In this document: one piece after another, positions 22,749-34,204 of the stretch
How positions within the stretch are numbered: the stretch's first letter is position 1
Layout: each line of letters begins with the position of its first letter
Assembly (NCBI GenBank): GCA_963971535.1
Contig: OZ020591.1
Location: 22,501 to 86,500, forward strand
Origin: Notolepis coatsorum
Lineage: Eukaryota > Chordata > Actinopteri > Aulopiformes > Paralepididae
Direction: 5' to 3'
DNA: 64,000 nt
The notes under the pieces: model-generated
What the model saw: only the letters and a program-made list of their open reading frames with translations
What the model was told of the DNA's origin: nothing
The model's database searches: none
Position numbers and translations under genes: made by a program

Positions 22749-22982
22749 TTAAGTGATGTCTTATGCAGCTGAAGTTTAAATATGAAATACTTTGTCTTTT
22801 GCTCTTCTGTGAGAAATGACAGATCCGAGCTTGAGCGTTTGAAGATGCGTGCATGCAGGAACCGACGCAAATGCACACACACACAAAACGCACACGCACA
22901 CACGCAACCATTGATCCACTATACGCTACCGTCAGTGTGCAGACTCACACACACACACACACACACACGATTTTTGTCGTCA

Positions 22983-24146
22983 TAATGCTACATGGCCAGG
23001 GTATAGTAAGTTCACCTGTGCTTTTTACCTTATATACAAACGAGTGCAGAAGCATCTATCCTAACAACCGCTTCATAACATTTTCTGATGACACTGCCAT
23101 TTTAGCTCTAATTAAGAATGACAGTGACCTAGCTGACTATTATTTGGAAATCCAGAGGTTTGTAAACTGGTGCGACAATAACTGTCTGGTTTTAAATGTT
23201 AAGAAGACTGGGGAGATGGTGTTTGACCCCAGAGGTGTTGGGGACCACAGGCCTGTGGTCATCCACACACAGTCCATCTCACAGGTCTCTTCATATAAAT
23301 ATCTTGGGATTTTTGTCGATAACACACAAACCTGGAACACCCATGTAGATAGCCTGTGTAGCAGACTACAACAACGACTACGTCGCCTTAGAGTGCATGG
23401 TGTAGATCAAAAATGTATGTTACTTTTCTACCAATCTGTATTAGAGAGTCTCATCAGATATGGTATTACAGCTTGGTTTGGTAACCTGTCTGTACAATTA
23501 AAGTCCAAACTGGTCCGTCTGATGCAGACCGCATGGAAGATTATAGGGGTGAAAGGTCACCCATCCCTGCAGTCTATGTTTGAACAGGCTACTCTAAGGC
23601 AAGCCAATAGAATAGTCTCGGACCCCTCCCATGTCTTACATGCCGAGTATTCAGATTCAGATTCAGATTCCTTTATTAAGCCATTTGTGTAAAAACACAT
23701 TGGTAATTGTTGCGGCATTACAGTGTATGCATTTTTCATTTATTTTTTCACAGTAACAACAACACCAACACAGACAGTATGAGCTACTGCCCTCTGGGAG
23801 GAGGTTTAGAGTTCCACGCTCTAGACTAAATAGGTTTAAAAACTCCTTTATTCCGATTTCAGTAAAACTTTTAAATAGTGCCAGATAAAGGGCAACTATC
23901 GAATAACGGATGTTTGGTTGTTATATTATCGTGTATACTATAATATTAATATTATATTATTTGTGTATACTATTCGAATGTGGTGTTGCCAGACATCCTG
24001 CTGTGCAGGTACTTTACTGTATCTTTTATATTGTGTATTGTTTGGAGTCAGTTGTGTTGTGTCATGTCTGTATGTATGTGTCTGTGGCTGTAGTGGGTGT
24101 AAGCCCAAGACACATTTCCCAGCTGATGGGACAATAAAGTGACTCT
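22983..24146 (+). pseudogene. 5'-truncated LINE reverse transcriptase (CR1/Rex1-like)
   Basis: The open frame starts mid-polymerase with HGQGIVSSPVLFTLYTNECR and continues TFSDDTAILALI (catalytic SDD), VNWCDNNCLVLNVKKTGEM and SSYKYLGIFVDN. It goes on to the C-terminal thumb region (SLIRYGITAWFGNLSV, QTAWKIIGVKGHPSL). The palm motif usually starting R-Q-G-C-V-L-S is altered to GQGIVSS. The frame is cut at about 23650 by a small retroposon and resumes at about 23780 to the C-terminus. The 3' end carries AATAAAGTGACTCTTGACTC. The first half of the polymerase and the endonuclease are missing. Confidence 0.8.
23650..23779 (-). repeat. Small retroposon tail inserted in the LINE
   Basis: The left edge has three ATTCAG units followed by TTCCTTTATTAAG, which on the minus strand reads as a LINE or SINE 3' end with a CTGAAT-repeat tail. 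The polymerase frame is interrupted exactly here, with matching GTA bases on each side. Confidence 0.55.
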
Positions 24147-24551
24147 TGACTCTTGACAACACTTGTTGTCTATTTTTCACCAGTTTACTTTCTCTCAATA
24201 ACAATTGATTTTTAAAATATTTTTATTTAATTTGTTTATGTTTGTGCAGGCAGTCAAGCGGTCAGTGTCCCTGTCACCACCAGCTCCAGCCACACCAGGC
24301 TGCAGTGGAGAAGATCTTTATCTTTATTCTCCTTTATTTTATATATCAGAGGATTTTATAGTATGTCTGCACTTTATGTTCTCATTTCATCATTCATGTA
24401 TTTTACATTCTACTAAAACTGAATCAAACCATAAACAAGGTGGCCTAAAGGATGTTAGATCCTAATGTGAAAAACTGTGATTTTATATGTCTGCTCATTT
24501 GACTTATTTCTACTTTTATCTTTACGCCCCACTATCTGCTGGGTGCATACT
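24147..24551. other. Unassigned flank of the BEL element
   Basis: An acceptor-like string (GTTTGTGCAG) at 24240-24249 is followed by an open stretch reading AVKRSVSLSPPAPATPGCSG. It could be a lost exon of the gene upstream, but support is weak. Otherwise nothing is seen. Confidence 0.25.
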
Positions 24552-24556
24552 ATAAC

Positions 24557-25888
24557 TGTTACAAAGGGTCAGATTAAACCGAATATATATATTTATTACT
24601 TGAGATATATTGTATAGTATTTGTATATCGTCTGATATCCCTTGTATATTCTTTGTACATATACACGGAATATCCCTTTACCTAGTACAGGCCAGAGCAT
24701 AATATTCGTTCTCCTATTGGACAGCGACCCCCTAGGCGCCATGGCCATACCCCCAATGTCTAGTTCAAAGTCACAGCTAAGACATGTCTCAACATGTCCA
24801 GATTTGCGCAGTAATACGAGACAGAAATAAGGCTGGTACTAGATTATTCACTTTACGTATAAATACGGTGCAGGTGGATACAGCAGTGTTGTTACCCCAA
24901 TAAGTTGAAGCCTTCACCACGATACAACGTGCTGTGAAGTGGGCCCGTTTTGCCCCGAAATAGAGCCTTAAGACCGCGTGCGAATTGATAGCTGAAGTGT
25001 CAGAGTTTAACGCTGTATCGTCGAGTTCGACCTATTCTATTATTAAGTAATAGTCTATTATGTATAGTGTATCGTGCGGCTACCGTTCTACAGTGACCAG
25101 CATTACCAACGTTTCATCGTACCGAGCTAGTGTGCTTATCCAGGCTGGGCGGCCTAACCTTGTGCCGTCATCCGAGGAGCCCTAGACGAGAACCGTGTGG
25201 ATATGTACACTGGATAACCTACACCGACGACTACAGAGCCCTTTTCGGCTGGATTATATTGATTTGGTCCTGTGGCTGCTGGAGCAGAGAATCGTCTACC
25301 CCCACTACCGTGTGGGATTTACCCTGTGAGGAGCACCGTCGAGCCCGCCTCTAGGACTCTGAGGCTGGCTAGCTTTCATCCATGCGGCAGTGCATACCGG
25401 AGAATAGCTGTTGTTTTGTCTACGGATCAAGGGATTATTGCACCGTCTCCTGTACCTGGAGTCTCTTTATTCCTCGTTGATCCAGACTTTTGCTACCGAC
25501 AAATCCTCTCCCCTGCTGGCTTACAACCGGAGGGAACCCCCCTAGTATCTCCAGCTGACCTACGAGTGTACCTTATATAATTCTTATGCTACAGGTGGTA
25601 TTAATTATCCCCTTTGTAATATGCTCATGGACTTACGCTCTTGACCTATTCATGCACATTCTTCGCCTTACAAGCGCAACTCTAATTCTTAATAAATGTA
25701 AGATAATCTTGGTGCTCTTCTAATAAATATTACAAACAGTACTTTCCTTGTTAAGCCGTGTTATTGTGTGGGTGTTCATCTCATATACATGTGTACTGTA
25801 TGGCCAGTAGTAATGTACATAACTCAGTAGTGGTTTAATGATACCATACTTATTCAATACAGTCAGGGAATTGTACCCCTCAGTTACA
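24557..25888 (+). repeat. BEL/Pao 5' LTR
   Basis: 1332 bp, starting TGTTACAAAG and ending AGTTACA. The 3' LTR is the same length once its insert is removed. Two ORFs inside it (25130-25580) recur in the 3' LTR and are not genes. Confidence 0.95.
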
Positions 25889-25908
25889 ATTGGTCCTTCG
25901 AGCCGGAT
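25889..25908 (+). promoter_or_regulatory. Candidate primer binding site
   Basis: Just after the LTR the sequence TGGTCCTTCGAGCCGG begins within two bases, the usual position and TGG start for binding a tRNA 3' end. I do not assign the tRNA. Confidence 0.6.
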
Positions 25909-25946
25909 GGTAATTAGCGTAATATTAATATAATATTAATATTGAC

Positions 25947-28931
25947 ATGGCCAGCGATGAACACTCCACAAACGGTTCTCCTAAGCTAGATCGCCCGCAG
26001 CGGAGACGGCAGCCACCTCCTTACCTAGAGGACTACGCTGCCAGTCTACTACCTAGCTTTATACAGACGTTAAACGCGGAAAAAGCGGATAGTAAAAGTA
26101 TGTCAAACCCTACCGACCAGGCGACCCTGCCAGTAGAGACCCTAGTGGGTTCTAACGTAACTGACCAAGCTCACAGGGGGGACCAGGAGGGACATGACAT
26201 GACTTTACCCCCCGACAACGTCAACGGGATAGTCCCTGGAGAGCTCCAGGATAAAGAAAGCGCTCCAGGGACGGAACCCGACCCACTACCAGAAGAGACG
26301 CGCACCCAGGAGATGGACCTCCTCGGAGCGCGACAGGAGAACGGATCTCCAACGAGCACTGCCAGAAGCCGATCACCTCCATCAGTGTCTTCCCCCAGCG
26401 AGGCGGACAAGATGCTGGCGCAGGCATTTATCGCCACCCTGGCAGCCTCCACTGAACGCGATCGACTCCAAGCACAGACGCTTAGCGAGCGCGAACATTC
26501 TTCCATGGAACAAGAGCGCCTCCGAGCGCAACACCAAAGTGAGCGCGAACACTCTACCATGGAAAGAGACCGCCTGCAGGCTCAACAACTGAGTGAGCGC
26601 GAACAATCTGCAGACCAAAGAGAACGCTTCCACGCGCAGCTCCAAGCGCAAGCCCTTAGTGAACGCGAACAATCTGCAGACCCAGCGAGAGCGCTTCCAG
26701 GCGCAGCAAAGGAGTGAAGACGACCGCATACGCCTGGAGACCAGACGCCTCCAGACGGAAGAGAATATTGAAAGAGACCGCGCCGAAGCCCAGCGCGCCG
26801 CCGCCGATGCACAGCGCGAAGCCGCCAATGCACAGCGCGACGCAGCCCAAGCCCAACGCGAAGCAGAGCGCGACCTCGCTCACATCAAGCGCGAAGCCGA
26901 GCGCGACCGATTACAAGCGCAGATAATGGAGCAACTGATTGCCAGGGCGACCCCCCCTCCCTCCGCACGGAGCTCCAGGGCCTCATCAAGACAAGGGTCT
27001 AGGGCACCCTCCCCTACCCGATCAAGCGACCCGGAGCCCGGCCAACAGAAAGAGCCTATACACGTCTCCGAACCCCCTCCCCGACCGGTCCATGCGAGAC
27101 CTAGCAACAGGGAAGAACCGGCCTACGCCGCCGAGAGACTAAATAGACGATTACAGGATCTAGAAGACCTAGCAGAGGAAGAAGAAGAGGAAGAGGAGGA
27201 AGGTCAAGCCCACCAGCAGCATCGTACTCCACAGGACCAGGAGGTCCAGTACAGCCCAGACTTTACCCCCGAGGCCCTGCGTTACAGACCCCCGACTCAA
27301 CTCAAGGGTGAGTTTGACGCACGACCAGCCCAGAGGAACAGCACCTGGGTACCCGGGCCTTGGTACCCACCAGGTACCAGCCCACAACGACACGGAAGGG
27401 GAGACTCGCCTAGGAGGCCTCTCCCCCAACGCTCACCGATGTGCCAGCCATCCATGGCATCGTACCTTGGCACACCGACGTTCCCGGATTTCACACACGA
27501 GGACAGAGCACAGTACACAGAGCTACGAATGTGCTTAGAGACAATGATGTCCGATGTCCCAGATGAAACGTACAAGTATGCTATCCTACTCAAGCACCTG
27601 AAGGTGCCCAGAGCGCATAATATAGCGTTGGCATATTCCAACTCAAGTACCCCATACACCGCGGCTCTAGTAGCCCTCGACCAACGTTATGGACGCATAT
27701 GGGACTACGTAATACAAGAGATAAGGAATATTGACCGTCTACCCCCAGCCACAGACAATCGCTCATTGGATGACCTCTCTATCAAGGTACAATCCCTGGT
27801 AGGGATGCTGGGGGCACAAAAGGAAAAGGGTAGGCACGAACTGTACGCAAACTCTAATGTTGAAAGAATATTAGAAAAGCTTCCGTCCGCCCGACAAGAG
27901 CGCTTCAGGCGGCAAAGAGACCACCGTGATCCCAACGGTCCCGAACCATCCCTCCTAGACCTGGCCGACTTCCTGGCGAGAGAAGTCAGCAGCCTACGAC
28001 TGGATACGTTCGTGCGGAGTGTACCAAGCTCCAGAGAGGGACCTAGGAGATCAAACGATAACCGCAGGCTGGTGACCGTCATGCACCAAGCCGAATCAGT
28101 ACCGCGTAACAAGAACCACAGCACCCCCTCGACGAAAGAGAAGTGGAAGATTGTATGCCAGTACTGCGAGAAAGAACACTGGCTGTCACACTGTGACACG
28201 TTCAAGAAGATGACCGCCGACGAGGTGAGTCAATGGATAAAGTCCAACCGCCGCTGTTACCGCTGTGCGCGCAGTCACATGGCAGCCGAGTGCCGCTTAA
28301 AGAAGAGGTGTAGTCGGTGTGACGGAGCCCACTTGGACGTTTTACATGACAGTAACAGAAGAAAACCCGCACCCTCAAGCAGCACCAAAGCAAGCGTTAT
28401 GTACATTGACCCCGCCAGCAGCGGGGGCGCCCGGGTGCTCTTGAAGGTGGTCCGCGTAACATTGAGCTATGAGGACAAGGTCATGGACACCTACGCCGTC
28501 CTTGACGACGGGTCAGAAAAGACCCTCCTCCTCGCATCTGCTGCGGCCCAGCTAGGGCTGCGGGGGAGCGAAGAAACGATGACGATTCGGACTATAAGAA
28601 GAGACCTGAAGACGATCAAGGGTGAGAACGTCTCCTTCACTATCGCAGCAAGCGGGCAGCCAGAGAGACGGTATAGGATCACTAACGCTTTCACCAGCCA
28701 AGACATAGGCCTGTCGCGGTACAACTACCCCATCGCCAAGCTGATGGACAAATACGTGCACCTGCGTCAACTACCTATACCGCTCATAGACGGCGCCACC
28801 CCGACCCTGCTCATAGGATCCGACCACGCACACCTCATCGTCCCGATGGACCGGGTCCACACTGGGCCCAGAGGCTGTCCAGCAGCAGTCGAGACCCGCC
28901 TAGGATGGACACTACAAGGCCCCCTCTCCAG
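25947..28931 (+). pseudogene. BEL/Pao gag and protease region, frameshifted
   Basis: The ATG at 25947 opens a Gag that would form the particle and bind the RNA. Residues about 180-330 are a highly charged coiled coil rich in E, R, Q and A. They are followed by a DUF1759-like stretch (TPTFPDFTHEDRAQY to LEKLPSARQERF). Then come Zn knuckles of the form C-x2-C-x3-H-x4-C (CQYCEKEHWLSHC, CYRCARSHMAAEC). A DUF1758-like aspartic protease follows with YAVLDDGSEKT. An extra C near 26682-26686 throws the frame, so the two halves read in different frames. The protease C-terminal side is cut at 28931 by a MITE. Confidence 0.9.
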
Positions 28932-30679
28932 GGCCCTCATGCATCAACGTGGACTTTGAACTTGACCTACTTCCACACGTAAGCACGGAATGTAGAACTA
29001 GCGTACGCACAGGGAAGTCGGCATTCATCACACGTGCGTACGCAGGCTCTATGGTCCTCCGTGTTGATGAATACCACTTTGTTCTACCGTCAATGCTCGT
29101 GCATGATTATCCATATATGGTCATGAAAATGAGGAAACACCCCCCATGGGATGTGAAATAATGGACCGACCCGAGCGGGACTCCGAGAAACTCCACGGAG
29201 AATTCACTGCTGTCGAACCAAGAAGACACTATCGCGTATTATGATTTATGGGATAAATAAAAGGCGGACTTGTAAACGGTGATGTCAGATATCAACGGCT
29301 CCCTAAGACCATTGCTGCAATTCTGCCTGGACAGCTCAAAATACTAATAAAGACCGTTCGTTGACCACTGTTTGGCGCTGGTTGTGTGTCATTATAACCG
29401 TGCTGTATGAATGCCTTTATTAGTTGTGTTCGATTGGCTATATGATTTTTAGAGGCATCTATTTTGTTGTCGGCTAATAAAGACCGCGCTGGAATATGAC
29501 TGCCTTTTCCCGTGTTGTTTGATTAATACCCACGGATTAAAGTTCTCCTCAATTCTATTCCAAATCGCGATGGATCTCCCGTCAATTTTCTACCTGCTGC
29601 ATATGATTTCTAGAGGCATACTACAATCTATTTTGATGTCAGTATTGGGTAGCCTATATAAACAATATAATACGAGAGCATAGAACAATGAATCTCACTG
29701 CATGTATGATGTATCCTGCCTTTCAATACATGAACTTGAATCCCATCATATAGTCTGTCCACTATCTGCATGGTGTCATTGCAATGCGTTTTCTATTCTT
29801 TCTTGTACAGTAAAAAGGGGGAAGAACACTATATTCATATGACTTATTCTGCTTACAGCTTCGAAATTCCACTTGTTTCGTTTAACGTAAAGCCTTTTAA
29901 ATATAATCAAAACGTTCCCGTGTTTCGGCGGTCTGTGCGCAAAATAATAACGAGTTGAGCTTTATGATTTATGATGAATTGAAAATGGGGGACCCTGATG
30001 TAAACAAGACGAAAGTTGGTCTGCATCCCCAATTAACAATTGTATGTACTGAGCTGTACTGTACTGTACCCATTCTGCAATCTGTTAATAAACTTTTCAA
30101 TCAATCAATCAATCAAGCTACGCGGAGCGCAGTCAGTCAGTAGCCTACACCCTGTATATTCCGATAACGCTATATAAACCATGAATGAATGAATGAATGA
30201 AAACTTTATTAACAGATTGCAGAATGGGTACAGTACAGTACAGCTCAATACATACAATTGTTAAGGGGATGCAGACCAGAGAAAGACTTTCGTCTTGTTT
30301 ACATCAGGGTCCCCCATTTTCAATTCATCGTAACATATATGACATGCTGCATTCATTCTGAGAGAAAGATCTATTATTCCAAATGCTATTTATAGGGTTT
30401 TGACCATAATTACACTACTGTTGCTATCTTACAATGAACTATAATGAACTACGGTTCATACAGAACATCCAGTGTTATTATGCACAGAAGCTCATTTCCT
30501 TGTTGTAATAATATATTCTACCACTGGGAGCTAGGTACGCCAGGTCTGAAATGTGCATAGATGTACGCACGAAGTCAAGTTCAAATCGAAATTGATGAAT
30601 CCCACTCTTTGCTTAGAAATGATCGTACGCACGGGTTACGCACAGATCTGTGCGTAGAACACGTTGATGCATGAGGGCC
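28932..30679. mobile_element. MITE with GGCCCTCATGCATCAACG inverted ends, inserted in gag-pol
   Basis: The ends GGCCCTCATGCATCAACG (28932) and its exact complement (to 30679) are inverted repeats, flanked by CAG on both sides (28929-28931, 30680-30682). A 3-bp duplication and GGC start suggest a PIF/Harbinger-type element, though CAG is not the usual TWA target. It is 1748 bp with no transposase, and carries an inverted pair of a smaller retroposon. The polyprotein frame is restored in phase when the element and one CAG are ignored. Confidence 0.85.
29960..30340. repeat. Inverted pair of a LINE 3'-tail repeat
   Basis: 29976-30118 (plus) and about 30184-30332 (minus) are copies of one unit. 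Its marks are GAATTGAAAATGGGGGACCC, a CCCATTCTGCAATCTGTTAA string and a tail of AATC (or GAAT) units. The same unit recurs at about 35087-35235, 37255-37465, 43895-44000, 48175-48230, 50260-50390 and 54035-54092. Confidence 0.8.
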
Positions 30680-30682
30680 CAG

Positions 30683-33600
30683 GTCTCCCAACCGAACAGC
30701 AGCCACTCGCTGCCTCCACTCCAGAGTGACAGAAGAAGACACCGCCCTCTTACAGCACGTCGAGAGGCTATGGACACTAGAGACAATGCCCTTTAAGAAC
30801 GAAAAGAAACACATTCGTTCTAAGGAAGACATTTACGCCATAGCCCTCCTCGAGCAGGGGACAAAGAGAGTCAAAGTCAACGGAGTGATGAGATACGCAA
30901 CTCCACTCCTGAGGCGAGAGGGTATGCCTACCTTCCACGCCCCAAAAGAAGCGACGGAGCGGTATCTACTGAACACAGAGCGGCGCCTAGCCAGAGACCC
31001 CGCTCAAGCTACTGTGTACCGCGCTGAGATTGACAAGCTAATCACAGCGGGACACATAAAGAGAATTGACATTAAAGAGGCCGATCAGACGACCGAATCG
31101 TGGTACGTGCCCCACCACAAGGTCCACCACAACGGCAAGGATCGTATTGTGTTTAACTGCAGCTACCAGATCGGATCACAAAATCTGAATAAAGAGCTCT
31201 TGCCCGGCCCAACACTCGGCCCCTCTCTACTAGGCGTGTTGCTACGTTTCCGCCAGAACAAGGTGGCCATCAGCGGCAACATCAAAGGGATGTTCCTGCA
31301 GGTGCGACTAGTGGAAGAGGACAAGCCCCTGCTGCGGTTCTTATGGAGAGAGAGGATCGGGGATGAGCAACCATCCATCTATCAATGGGAAGTCCTCCCT
31401 TTCGGAACCACATGCAGCCCATGCTGTGCTACGTTCGCACTGCAAAAACATGTCGCAGAGGACCCAGCAGCTGATGAGGAGGTCCGACAAAGTGTAGAAA
31501 AGAGTTTCTACGTGGACAACTGTCTGCAAAGCGTCTCGACGCCAGAAGAAGCCGAAGCCCTCCTACTCAAGCTCCGCGCCTCCCTGATCAAAGGCGGCTT
31601 TGATCTCCGGCAGTGGGCCAGCAGCGACCCTCAAGTATTGCGCAGCCTCTCCCCAGAGGACAAGGCAGCAAGCAGCGAGACCTGGATGGCGACCATCCCA
31701 GGTGAAGCCCAAGAAATGACATTGGGACTGGTCTGGCGTTTCAAAACAGACTCGCTCCATTATAGACACACACCCCTGACCAAGGAGCAGGGAAGGTCGA
31801 TTTCACTACCGACCACAAGACGGAGTGTATACAGAACACTCGCCAGACAATATGACCCGTTGGGATGTATTCTACCTTACACCACCAGGGCAAAGATGAT
31901 TGTACGAGCGCTATGGGACAAGGACCAGGGCTGGGACGACCCCATACCCGACCACCTTGCCTCCACATGGAGAGAGTGGGAGACCGAACTCAGCTCGCTC
32001 CCAGGTGTCAACATACGCCGCAGCTACTTCCCACCCACAGTGCGGCTGGAGACGTGTCAGATGGACATGCACGTCTTCAGCGACGCCTCCGAAGTAGCCT
32101 ACGGTTCGGTGGCCTACTTGCGGGCCCGAGAGGAGGGAGGAGAAATACATACTGCCTTCATCCTGGCTCGTTCAAGAATAGCCCCCCGCAAGCAACAATC
32201 GATCCCGCGTCTAGAGCTCTGCGCAGCCCTAGTAGGAGCGCAACTCGCCACGTTAATCCAACGTGAACTCACCATCCCGGTGAAAAGAACAATCCTGTGG
32301 TCAGACTCCATGACCGTACTCACATGGATCCAGTCCGATTCGTGTAGATACAAGGTCCTCGTGGGAGTCAGAATCACAGAGATCCAAGATTTAACAGAAG
32401 CAGCATGCTGGAGGTATGTGGACACAAAACAGAACCCAGCAGACGTCATCACACAGGGAATGTCCCTGGATGACCTCACACGTCACAATCTCTATAGTGA
32501 CGGTCCCGAGTTCCTCAAGCTCCCGGAAGAAGAGTGGCCTACACTCACCCCACGGGAGGCTAGTAAAGAGGAGGCAGAGATGAAGAAATCTATGTTCTGT
32601 GGGTTGACACACACACCAGTCCCCACAGATCCCAACATAGACGACTGCCCCACCCTTGAGAGTGCGCAGTTAAAGACATTCCTGTGGCACCACCCTGAGG
32701 TTCCCTCCACTACTGACATTAATGCAGCTAACTACGAAGAAGCAGAACTCCTTCTGCTACAGCGAGCCCAAAGAGACTCGTTCCCGGACGAGCTAGACTG
32801 TCTGCAGGGATCAAAGCCAGTCCCGTCAGACAGCAGACTGCTCCACTTGGCCCCTGAGAGCGACGCCCATAATCTCATCAGAGTGGGTGGTCGTCTGAGG
32901 AGGGCCCCAGACTTAACGGATGACGTCAAGTTCCCGATAGTCTTAAATAGCCGACACAAGGTCACAGAGCTCATCATAAAGAAATACGACGAGGACGTGC
33001 ACCACGTCGGGGCAGAGAGAGTCTTCGCGGAGATCAGACGTCGCTATTGGATACTGCAAGGAAGAGAAGCAGTACGACGCTTCCAGCGGACCTGTCTAGA
33101 CTGTCGCAAGTGGCGAGCACAGCCCAGTATACCCCGGATGGCTGACCTACCCCCCTGTCGCCTCCGACTCGGCGACAAGCCCTTTCACTCCACCGGTATG
33201 GACTGTTTCGGCCCGCTGTATGTGAAGAAAGGAAGAGGGACGGAGAAGCGGTGAGGTATTGTATTCAAATGCATGACCACCCGAGCGATACACATAGAAC
33301 TCCTTCCAACCATGAGTACGGACTCATTCCTTATGGCCTTCCGGAGATTCACAGCGCGGAAAGGAAAACCGTCTATATTATTGTCTGATCACGGGACAAA
33401 CTTCAAAGGCGGAGAAAGAGAGCTGAGAGAGAGCTTCCAAGCTATGGGCCCAGAACTTAAGACCCACCTCGCTCCCTCTCAGATTGATTTCCAGTTTAAC
33501 CCCCCGAATGCACCTCACTTCGGGGGAACTTGGGAACGAGAAGTACGTTCAATAAAGACAGCCCTGTACGCCGTGCTTGGGGCCCAGACCGTGGCGGAAG

Positions 33601-34109
33601 AAGTCCTCACGACCGTCCTCACGGAGATCGAGGGAGTATTGAACTCAAAGCCCCTCGGTTACGTCTCAAGTGATGTAGCAGATGTCGACCCAGTCACCCC
33701 CAACACTCTCTTGATGGTGCGGCTGGACCCTGCGCTCCCACAGACAGTGTACAGACCTGAAGAAGCGAACGGCCGAAGAATGTGGAGGTACAGTCAAGTA
33801 TTGGCTGACCAGTTTTGGAACAGTTTCCTCCTCCACTATCTACCGTCTCTACAGACCCGCCAGAAATGGGTGAAAGAAAGAGACAATTTGACGGAGGGCA
33901 CAGTCGTCATGATTATCGACCAGTCACTACCCCGAGCTATGTGGCCGGCCGGCCGCGTAAGCAAAGTGATCACTGGTGCCGACGGAAAGGTCAGAGCGGC
34001 AGAAGTGCTCGTCCAGGGGCGGACATACACCCGACCCGTGGCGAGGCTGATAGAGTTGCCAAGGCTCCCCGACTCTCTTAATGACGACCATGACCCCCTG
34101 ACTTTGTGA
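30683..34109 (+). pseudogene. BEL/Pao pol: reverse transcriptase, RNase H, integrase; one nonsense codon
   Basis: This continues the gag-protease frame after the MITE. Reverse transcriptase shows RIVFNCSYQIGSQNLNKELL, LPFGTTCSPCCATFAL and SFYVDNCLQS, where the YVDN box is a known BEL variant of YVDD. The RNase H/peptidase-A17-like region has HVFSDASEVAYGSVAYLR, IPRLELCAALVGAQLA and ILWSDSMTVLTW. Integrase has an H-H-C-C zinc region (HHVGAERVF, CLDCRKW). Its three acidic blocks are GMDCFGPLYV, LLSDHGTNFKGGERE and APHFGGTWEREVRS. A TGA at 33252-33254 interrupts integrase, apparently a Trp codon in relatives; the same frame resumes and ends at 34109. All visible catalytic residues remain. Confidence 0.93.
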
Positions 34110-34204
34110 ATTGCCCTACTCCTCACAACGGACATTGAGTAGTGGACAGTGCGGTTAATCTGTCTCTGCTTATCTAATTAGGTGCGGACTAATTAGGAGG
34201 CGGC

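Noticed and set aside
25130-25580. Two ORFs of 74 and 102 codons repeated at 36137-36587
   Set aside because: They lie inside both LTRs and are conserved only because the LTRs are copies; no known LTR-encoded protein is recognised.
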